A stretch of 64,000 nt of DNA from Saturnia japonica (lineage: Eukaryota; Arthropoda; Insecta; Lepidoptera; Saturniidae), in assembly GCA_033032175.1 (NCBI GenBank), contig CM065304.1, forward strand, positions 15,190,001 to 15,254,000. The letters run 5' to 3'. The position numbers were made by a program, and so were the translations under genes. Shown in pieces: positions 58,601-64,000 of the stretch. Position 1 is the stretch's first letter; every line of letters starts with the position of its first letter. The notes under the pieces are model-generated. The model worked only from the letters and a program-made list of their open reading frames with translations, was not told where the DNA came from and did no database searches.

Positions 58601-60787
58601 ATTATTAAGAAATAATATAAACTATATAAGCTATTTTTAAAAGTAAAAAAGAAAAAAAAACCTACTCTGTTTAATTTAGATTTTGTAAGAACATCAAAAA
58701 TATTAATCATTTACGAACCAACTCATAGATGTTTTTAATCAACGATCACAACTTTTTTGACATTCACTAAGTAAATTGTTACAATGGGCAAACCAGTATT
58801 TGAAATTATTTATAATATATTATTATAATAAAATAAAACATATTTTAGATCTCACCAATACAAGCCATCCCTCTACCCCAGTCTCGAGTACTCTTTGAGC
58901 TGGAAGTCTTTTTAGTCTGCTTAGCGGCTCCAGGAGCAACAACGTTATTAGGATCTCTCTTACATGAAGGGCAGTACCAGTCATCTTCGGGAACCACAGA
59001 TAGCGGCGGCTTCAGGCACGTAATATGATAACCGTAGTTGCATTCATCACACAACACTATCTGGAAATATCACGTTACATTTTGTACATTTTTTACTTTC
59101 TTAGTACATTTTCAACAAAATACCAACAGACCAGGAAACCAGACGGAAAATACACAAACTGCAAATAAAATGTTAACATTTTAGAATAATATGGCAACAT
59201 ATTATAATATAAAAAATAAGTAATTATTCTCTATGATAGTGTCCTATTGTCTTTCCTATTGCTGCTAGAGGAAAATGTAATAATATAGTTAATATGAAAG
59301 TTTATTAGAAAAAAAGAAACAAAATAAGATGTTATATACAGAAAAAGTGCTTAATATTATATCTGCAGCAATGTCACACAACCATCCAACTAACTTCACA
59401 AAATACACAAACCGCAAACAAAATACACAAACTGCATACAAGAGATACCTAAATGTTTTATATCAAACGTAAATCATTAACCAATCAAATCACTAATAGG
59501 TAAAGCCCTGTTTCGAACAAAGGTATGCCCAATCAACCTTATGGTCTTGTGATGCCAAAAGATCATTAAGTTTTAATATGAACTTACTTTATCGGGAGAT
59601 TCCTTTCCCGAGCAAACAAAACAGCCACATTCCTTGCAGGCAGCTTCTTCATCATCACGACATGTCAAACAGTTTAATGGCACTGAACCTAAAAATAATA
59701 CATTCACATAAAATAATACGGAACTTATGACAATGTATATTTTGGAACATTTGAGTAATATGACGGTGCATTAATGGTCTAGGTAAAGGTCTTTCCACTG
59801 GATTTTTGATTTCTCTATTTTGCTAATTTAACAAGAAATCGTGACCAATTGAATAAAAGATGGAAATGTTTCAATAAAATTTTATAACATTATGTATGTA
59901 ATGCTACTGGCACTGTCTGACAATATGTAAAATAACTTAGTTTGAGTCCTAGACCTTATGGTGAAGAAAAACCTAGTGTTAAATTCATAGCACGGTAGTA
60001 AGGCATTTACTATTTCTCATCTGGCTACGAAACATTCTGAAATTAACAACAAATACATTGCCGGGCTCGTTTAATTGTGTGTTAGAAGATGCACTTAAAA
60101 GCCACTACTCATATTTTTATACTTATGCATGTTAACATATTTGACACAATAGTCTCTTAACATGAGAAAAGACTGTGTGATCTGTAATATAATTTTAATA
60201 AACAATTGTACATTAATATATAAGTCAATGCAATTTTAGCTACTTATATTAAATTATTCTATTGATTGATTAGTTTGTTTTATGGATCTCATGATTAACT
60301 GTTTCAATAGAGAACTTACGTCAACAAGACAATTTATAACAAAAATGAAAACCAACTTCAATGATTTTGAGAAGCTCCCTGGTGTATCTTCGAAGTTGAA
60401 TTTGAATGACATTAAAATGGGACTACCCTTGAGGTAAACCCTTTCCAACTAACAAAGAACCATCCAAATTAGTTCATAAACAAAAAAGTTATTTTCATGC
60501 ATTAAATAAAATACATTCAAATTGATACCCCTCTTCTTTTCTGAAGTTGGTTAAATACTTATAACGTACTTATTATAAACTTACGTTTCTCAGGGATTAC
60601 TTCCATTCTCTTATTGTATTCTATAGTTCTTTCATTTAAGGGCACAACGTCTTCTATATCATAGATCTTATCTTGGACTCTTACTTTGGTGTCATGCAGA
60701 GAAACAGCATCAGGACCGACATAAAGGGTTCCTACTAGTTCATAGTTTCTCCTTAATTTCTTTATTTTACTCACTTTGAAATCAAAC
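43550..60787 (-). CDS. UHRF1: UHRF1-type E3 ubiquitin ligase, 12 visible exons, 5' incomplete
   Basis: In animals UHRF1 binds hemimethylated CpG through its SRA domain and histone H3 through its tudor-PHD module, ubiquitinates H3 through its RING and recruits DNMT1 to maintain methylation (family knowledge). Coding exons, high to low: 60585-60787, 59588-59688, 58856-59060, 57746-57834, 52629-52713, 50630-50756, 49401-49550, 47848-47989, 46026-46224, 45118-45287, 44370-44468, 43550-43699. They total 1720 nt: one base of a split codon, 572 codons and a stop. Every junction has GT/AG ends and matching phase. Order: tudor-linker, PHD finger, SRA, basic linker, RING. The ubiquitin-like domain and most of the tudor part are absent and should lie beyond the Tigger element or the right edge. 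No frame break was found, so the gene looks active. Confidence 0.93.
44370..44468 (-). CDS. UHRF1: UHRF1 exon: RING first half
   Basis: 33 codons, [19 protein letters not shown] then [13 protein letters not shown]; acceptor TGTACAG, donor GTAAAT. Joins in phase 0 to the last exon. Confidence 0.93.
44650..44900 (-). repeat. tRNA-derived SINE
   Basis: On the minus strand a tRNA-like head (AAGCGCGACTGC...GGGTTCGAATCCCAG, the B box) leads into a body ending with a CTTCGGGAAAT-type tail. It lies in a UHRF1 intron, same strand as the gene. Not a functional tRNA: no cloverleaf could be closed. Confidence 0.6.
45118..45287 (-). CDS. UHRF1: UHRF1 exon: linker between SRA and RING
   Basis: Acceptor ATTTCAG, donor GTGAGA. 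Basic start ([20 protein letters not shown]), then [19 protein letters not shown], which matches the helix before the RING in UHRF1 proteins. Confidence 0.9.
45341..45562 (+). repeat. Helitron-like 5' fragment
   Basis: TCTATACTATTAAATTTT, then AATCTCTGAAACTACTAAAC, the opening blocks of the same repeat that restarts at 45563. Confidence 0.45.
45563..45889 (+). mobile_element. Helitron-like nonautonomous repeat
   Basis: TCTATACTAATGTTATAAAG start, CTAATCTCTGGAAATACTAG block, and a CCGTAGGGCACAG end without the final CTAG. A GGCGCGGCGCGGCGCG run near 45795 is an internal expansion. It aligns with 5694-5990. Confidence 0.55.
46026..46224 (-). CDS. UHRF1: UHRF1 exon: SRA end and basic linker
   Basis: Acceptor CTTCACAG, donor GTGAGT. 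Starts [19 protein letters not shown] (end of SRA), then Lys-rich [10 protein letters not shown] and [11 protein letters not shown], a likely nuclear localisation signal. Confidence 0.92.
47352..47579 (-). other. unidentified GC-rich ORF in a UHRF1 intron
   Basis: An open stretch of about 75 codons on the minus strand ([20 protein letters not shown] near its start), clearly richer in G+C than the intron around it. No splice signals I trust and no recognised domain. It may be part of a mobile element or a captured transcript. Confidence 0.3.
47640..47720 (+). repeat. dispersed repeat block, copy 2
   Basis: CCAGTCTAACCGTATCGAAG then ATAAGCCGGAACAAACAG; shared with 61785-61860. Confidence 0.45.
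47848..47989 (-). CDS. UHRF1: UHRF1 exon: SRA C-terminal part
   Basis: Acceptor CTAAAG, donor GTGAGT. Encodes [20 protein letters not shown] and [20 protein letters not shown], a very conserved SRA segment. Confidence 0.95.
48830..49005 (+). repeat. LINE 3' tail fragment
   Basis: GATGGTGTGAAAATGGTGAG ... TTGTGCCAACCCTACTTAGG ... GACGAAGAG, an RTE-like 3' tail. No coding part. Confidence 0.35.
49020..49200 (+). repeat. dispersed repeat fragment
   Basis: TTTGCATGTGGTTTCCTTTT, ATTTTTGGAAATTCAACCCC and GTTTGTATGAAAATTCGTC occur in this order; I recognise the string as a common lepidopteran repeat, class unknown. Confidence 0.35.
49401..49550 (-). CDS. UHRF1: UHRF1 exon: SRA middle
   Basis: Acceptor TTAATAG, donor GTAATC. 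Encodes [20 protein letters not shown] and [20 protein letters not shown], ending KYAPKEGI and a split Arg. Confidence 0.94.
49609..50192. mobile_element. inverted-repeat MITE-like element
   Basis: Left end TAAGGCCACACTACAAGGAG and right end, reversed, TAAGGCTACACTACTAGGAG. A second, inner pair shares GGCCACACT and CTTCGCT...GGTGC. Noncoding, in a UHRF1 intron. Borders are approximate. Confidence 0.5.
50395..50545 (+). repeat. dispersed repeat, copy A
   Basis: ACCTCAAGGGTGGTCTCATT, then TTCGAAGATACACCAGGGA. The reverse complement is found at 60330-60470. Confidence 0.55.
50630..50756 (-). CDS. UHRF1: UHRF1 exon: SRA methyl-CpG pocket region
   Basis: Acceptor CATTTTAG, donor GTAAAA. Encodes [20 protein letters not shown] then [20 protein letters not shown], which contains the pocket and conserved loops of the SRA domain. 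Confidence 0.95.
51581..52452 (+). mobile_element. hAT-like element, decayed
   Basis: Ends TAGGGGTGTTGC and, reversed, CAGGGTTGTTGC are bordered by 8-bp sequences ATACTTAC and GTATTTAC that match at six of eight positions, as expected for an old hAT target duplication. Subterminal repeats of GCGGATC/GCATCTGC type are present on both sides. Near 52140-52200 a frame reads [13 protein letters not shown], like the end of the hAT dimerisation domain. Most of the transposase is gone. Confidence 0.6.
52629..52713 (-). CDS. UHRF1: UHRF1 exon: SRA
   Basis: Acceptor GATTCCAG, donor GTACTT. Encodes [18 protein letters not shown] then [11 protein letters not shown], the core of the SRA fold. Intron 5' of it (52714-57745) holds the nested Helitron/RTE pair. 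Confidence 0.95.
54052..57209 (+). mobile_element. RTE-clade LINE, near full length
   Basis: 3158 bp flanked by ATTAATTCC (54043-54051 and 57210-57218), a 9-bp target duplication that is single in the 19.2-kb copy (there ATTAATCC-like). It ends in a short GAT repeat and has one long ORF with endonuclease before RT, both features of RTE elements. Opposite strand to UHRF1. Confidence 0.88.
54236..57193 (+). pseudogene. RTE LINE endonuclease-reverse transcriptase, one frameshift and one nonsense
   Basis: First ATG in the opening frame is at 54236 ([14 protein letters not shown]); the frame is open upstream to the element start. The endonuclease (APE type) shows [49 protein letters not shown] and GSDHRMVRG, with its catalytic Glu, Asp and His. 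RT shows [37 protein letters not shown] and the catalytic [12 protein letters not shown]. The tail [20 protein letters not shown] is typical. A one-base shift near 54560 splits the endonuclease and TAA at 56021 replaces a Gln codon. Little other damage is visible. Confidence 0.92.
57746..57834 (-). CDS. UHRF1: UHRF1 exon: SRA N-terminal part
   Basis: Acceptor TTCTAG, donor GTATGT. Encodes [20 protein letters not shown] then GMCWRFRIQ, which starts the SRA domain. Confidence 0.95.
58856..59060 (-). CDS. UHRF1: UHRF1 exon: PHD finger second half
   Basis: Acceptor TTTCCAG, donor GTGAGA. Encodes [20 protein letters not shown] and [13 protein letters not shown] (PHD Cys/His ligands), a Ser/Lys linker, then [10 protein letters not shown] before the SRA. 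Confidence 0.95.
59588..59688 (-). CDS. UHRF1: UHRF1 exon: PHD first half
   Basis: Acceptor TTTTTAG, donor GTAAGT. Encodes [20 protein letters not shown] and [13 protein letters not shown] with the pre-PHD and PHD cysteines. Confidence 0.94.
59945..60115 (+). repeat. SINE-like repeat, copy 3 of 3 (diverged)
   Basis: TTATGGTGAAGAAAAACCTA then CATAGCACGGTAGTAAGGCA align with the copies at 6.9 and 23.7 kb. Divergence is highest here. Confidence 0.45.
60330..60470 (-). repeat. dispersed repeat, copy B
   Basis: Reverse complement of 50395-50545, with CTTCGAAGATACACCAGGGA shared. Confidence 0.55.
60585..60787 (-). CDS. UHRF1: UHRF1 exon: tudor-linker region
   Basis: Acceptor TTCTTCAG, donor GTAAGT. 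Encodes [39 protein letters not shown] and [19 protein letters not shown]. Its place directly before the PHD exon and the phase match assign it. It begins with one base of a split codon, so at least one more exon lies upstream. Confidence 0.88.
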
Positions 60788-61784
60788 CTGAAGAATAATA
60801 ATATTCACATCAGAAGCAATATTTATATAAAAATCATTTAAGATTGATACATACATATACTATATGATACATGATACTATACAATGTGTATTGAAAGAAC
60901 CATATGATGAGTAATACAAATTTTGTGCAATGTTGAGTTCTGGCATAATGTAAAAAAAAATTCTATGTGTAAAAACTAGCTGTGCCCGCAGCTGCACTCA
61001 TGTGGACAACAGGATGCCAACGATCGGCCACTCATCGGTCGCTCATGGCAAACATGTCCACTATCCATCTCTCTGATCATTGTGCCGTAAAATTAATAAC
61101 CTACCCAGAGCTTGTGCGAATAAAAAACATTTGAACTGAGTAAAATGGGTTAGCAAAAATCAGGTTACTCGAGGTTTTATTTTTTTTTTCTAGTTTTTTT
61201 TTAAATGAAACTAACAAGTATTGTACCATTTTACAATCCTGATTAAATGCGCGAACTTTTAATGGCACTTGCCAAGGCACTTTAGTACATTTTTTTTAAA
61301 GGAGGGCCTTTCAAAGTCGACAAATTTTGTAAATTTTAAATTCATAGTTTAACAAATAGACTTAATTCTAGAAAACTTGGGGTAGTTACGTCATTATTTT
61401 TGACTGAGGTTCTAGAAATGTTATTTAGAGTTACGGTTCCAAAGTTTAAATGAACAAAAATAATAAAAATTAACCACAATAACCGAAAAATGGTTACAGT
61501 TTGACCAAATTTCTAGGTTTTTCTTAAATGCCTATAATTTCCAAACTGCATGGGATAGATTTTTTTTCTCATGACAGTTATAATCAATCCTGTCACCCCG
61601 TTTCAACTTGACGTTGAGTTCTGGGACACCCTATATATCTTATTGTACTCAGCGTAAGCCATTTAAGCGCCCCAAAATAGTCATGTTTCCGAATTTATTT
61701 TCATTTGTGCGGAACCCTAATCATTTGTCTAAAATAAAAATAGCTTAATTTACTTCTTATAACATCAACTTTCTGCCAATGATA
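60788..61784. other. UHRF1 intron, no exon seen
   Basis: AT-rich. AACTAGCTGTGCCCGCAGC near 60977 reads on the minus strand like a CAGCTAGT Helitron end. No further UHRF1 exon found. Confidence 0.4.
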
Positions 61785-61860
61785 AAGCCCCGTAAAATCG
61801 GTCTAACAGATTCGGAGATTAGCCAGAACAAAAAGACAAGAATTTTAAAAATTGTTTTTT
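61785..61860 (+). repeat. dispersed repeat block, copy 3
   Basis: ATCGGTCTAACAGATTCGGA then GATTAGCCAGAACAAAAAG, matching 47640-47720. Confidence 0.45.
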
Positions 61861-61870
61861 GTTATAAGTA

Positions 61871-63995
61871 CAGTCAAAATCTGTTATAACGACATCGAAG
61901 GGAATGCTCATATTAAGTCGTAAAAACCGATAGTCGTAACAACCGGTGATGTATAATGTGTATCGTGCAAGTACAAACAAATCGATAGGGAATTATTGGA
62001 AAAATATATTTACGCAACTATGTACATTTTGTTTATTACACATAAGTACAATGCATATTATTTTTCTGTGAGCATAAAATCTATAATTTTGGTATGTTTG
62101 GAACACTTCTGTTGTGCATAGATATTTTGTAATTCACGTTGGATTTTAATTAACGTATCGTCATAATTGCTGTGGATATGGAACTGTTCATTAAAAAGAA
62201 CAATCTTTCTTAATACACTAACAGCATCGATACCATCATTCAAAGTTGGTACAGTAAATTGTTCTTCAGAGTCTCCCTGTTCGTCATCTTCCTCTTGAAC
62301 ATCTCGTGCAATATCATCTTCCGTAGCTCGTGCGCAAATTGCAATAGAGTTATCTACATCAATGAACTCTGCTGCTTCAGTAGTAGATAAAGCAGGTCGT
62401 AAATTTTGGGCTAATTGTGCAAGAGAAATATTGTCCTCTCCATCATCATCAGTCACATCATCTGAGGTTATTGTTAAGAGGTATTTAAAACCAGCATGTT
62501 TAAAGCAGTTAGCTATAGTGTTTTGTGAAACGTTTTTTCCATGCTTCTGATATCATCAAGATGGCATCAAGAACCGTAAAGCTTTTTTGGTCAAGGTTTT
62601 GTATTAACTTAAACACTTGCAGTCTTCTATAGTGAGATTTTAAACACCTTATTACACCTTGGTCAATTGGTTGCAATACAGATGTAACATTTGGTGGTAA
62701 GAACACAAGTTTAATGCATTTTAGATTAGTAACAGCCGTATGAGCAGGACAGTTATCAACCAAAAGTAGAACTTTCTGTTTGTTTCTTTTCAATTCAGCG
62801 TCCCAGTTTCTTTACCATATCTCAAAAATGTCCGATGTCATCCATGACTTCACATTGATTTTCATACGTTACCGGCAGTGAGTGTATGTTTTTAAAGCAT
62901 CTTGGTTTCTTAGATTTGCCAATAACTAAAAGCTTTCTTTTACAGGATCTTGTCATATTTGCTGCAACCATGATCGTTAATTTTGTCTTAAACATTTTTC
63001 TCCCGAACAATTCTCTCCTTTGAACTTTAAAGTCTTGTCTGGTTTCATATTGTAAAAAAGTCCAGTTTCGTCTGCGTTAAAAATTTCATCTGGTTCGTAG
63101 CCTTCGAATAATGTAGGCCACATTTGCGTTATCCATTTTTCTACAGTACCCTTATCAACACTAGCAGCTTCACCGCTCATTTTCCCGCTGACAATACTGT
63201 GCCTAGCCCGGAAACGTTGAATACAACTAGACGAGCAAACAAAATCTTCGCCAAAACGTTGAGCAAAATCGTTAAGTTTTTGTTGAAGAATCGGTCCGTT
63301 TATTGGCACATTATTAGCCCTTTGATATTTTAACCACTTTAACAAAGCTTCCTCAACATTCGTATGCTTCGTTGTTCTGGCTCGTTTAATGTTCAAAAAA
63401 TTATTGTCATAAAGCGTTTGAATTTTTTCTCGCTCTTTCCAAATGGTTGAAATTGTCGAGTGTGATAAACCATATTCCTTTGCTAAGTCTTTGTTTGAAA
63501 TTCCGCTCTCTAGCTTGGATACAATACGCGATTTTTCTTCAATATTAGTTTGTTTTCTTTTTCTTTGCGACATTTTGAAAGTTTCACGAATAACTCCACA
63601 AAGTTTTGGTGCGTCTTGTGTATAAATAAGTAACAAACTAACTGAAGAGATATGAAGAAGCGGGCTCTGACTCTACTGCATGCACGTGTTCTGTTTCTAA
63701 GAATTAGAAAAGACCCTACACTAAACAAAATCCTATTGTTTTCTTTCCTGATTTTAATAGCCATTGAAGACAAATGTGGATACCTATTCAAATTGTTTAC
63801 AATACAGCTTAGCCGGTCGTTTTAACAGATCGAATTCTCCGAAATATTACTTAAATGTGGTCGTTTTATGAGGTATGTCGTTATTAGCAATGTTTTTAAT
63901 AAGGCGGTCATATAGCATTCAGCCGGGACCTTTGTTCTAGGTTATTATAACCGGCATGTTGTTCTAAACGATGTCGCAGAAAACAGTTTTGACTG
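61871..63995 (-). mobile_element. complete pogo/Tigger DNA transposon B
   Basis: Ends CAGTCAAAATCTGTTATAAC at 61871 and, reversed, CAGTCAAAACTGTTTTCTGC at 63995, both bordered by TA (61869-61870 and 63996-63997). 2125 bp. Ends and transposase differ clearly from element A, so this is another family. Confidence 0.88.
62058..63573 (-). pseudogene. pogo/Tigger transposase, three frame breaks
   Basis: ATG at 63573 (MSQRKRKQTNIEEKSRIVSK). Helix-turn-helix DLAKEYGLSHSTISTIWKER, second DNA-binding part CIQRFRARHSIVSGKMSGEA, then the first catalytic Asp in FNADETGLFYN. The frame breaks near 62990; AANMTRSCKRKLLVIGKSKK continues in a second frame (63010-62822); LLVDNCPAHTA and LQPIDQGVIRCLK with the other two Asp are back in the first frame (62793-62509); an acidic tail (62456-62058) is in a third. 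No frame could give active protein. Confidence 0.88.
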
Positions 63996-64000
63996 TACTT

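Noticed and set aside
1..64000. CRISPR array, bacterial operons, ribosome binding sites or rRNA
   Set aside because: The DNA is eukaryotic with introns; no regularly spaced repeats or rRNA-like segments were seen.

Overview
The window is AT-rich eukaryotic DNA and looks lepidopteran (moth or butterfly). The grounds are intron-exon genes with GT/AG junctions, a UHRF1-type gene (absent from Drosophila), Helitron-like repeats beginning TCTATACTAA and ending CAGCTAG, and many LINE, SINE and MITE remnants of types I associate with Lepidoptera. The order assignment is inference; I could not run a search.

Two host genes are supported by exons whose splice phases all agree. On the + strand, a proton-coupled amino acid transporter of the SLC36/PAT family runs from about 11389 to 27927 in seven coding exons (498 aa). 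Its first intron holds a TATA/Inr promoter-like segment near 11906-12030 that may drive a shorter isoform. On the - strand, a UHRF1-type E3 ubiquitin ligase (tudor-linker, PHD, SRA and RING parts) runs from 60787 down to 43550 in twelve visible exons (572 aa plus a split codon). Its N-terminal exons are not visible and probably lie beyond the right edge.

Most of the rest is mobile or viral DNA. From left to right: a broken mariner (1.9-2.9 kb); Helitron-like copies (5.7, 19.2, 45.6 and 53.6 kb); a 5'-truncated LINE carrying a short TRIM-like LTR element (12.6-14.4 kb); a complete pogo/Tigger element with two nonsense codons (14.8-16.9 kb); a dead LINE (21-22.4 kb); a long inverted-repeat MITE (28.3 kb); LINE tails (31 and 32.5 kb); an endogenous viral element resembling a virga/Negev-like RNA helicase (33.6-34.6 kb); a complete Ty3/gypsy element with 5-bp target duplications (35.3-39.5 kb); a decayed Ty1/copia element (39.85-42.0 kb); a TTAA-flanked MITE (42.1-43.0 kb); and, inside UHRF1 introns, a hAT derivative, a near-full-length RTE LINE nested in a Helitron-like repeat, several SINE-like repeats, and near the right edge a second pogo/Tigger element (61.9-64.0 kb).

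The most unusual points are the viral-helicase fossil; a 16-nt perfect inverted repeat at the gypsy 5' LTR/internal boundary that suggests self-priming of reverse transcription; a piece of copia gag captured inside the gypsy gag, with its homolog inverted about 1.2 kb away; and the possible internal promoter of the transporter. Ends of decayed elements and first-exon assignments are the least certain parts.
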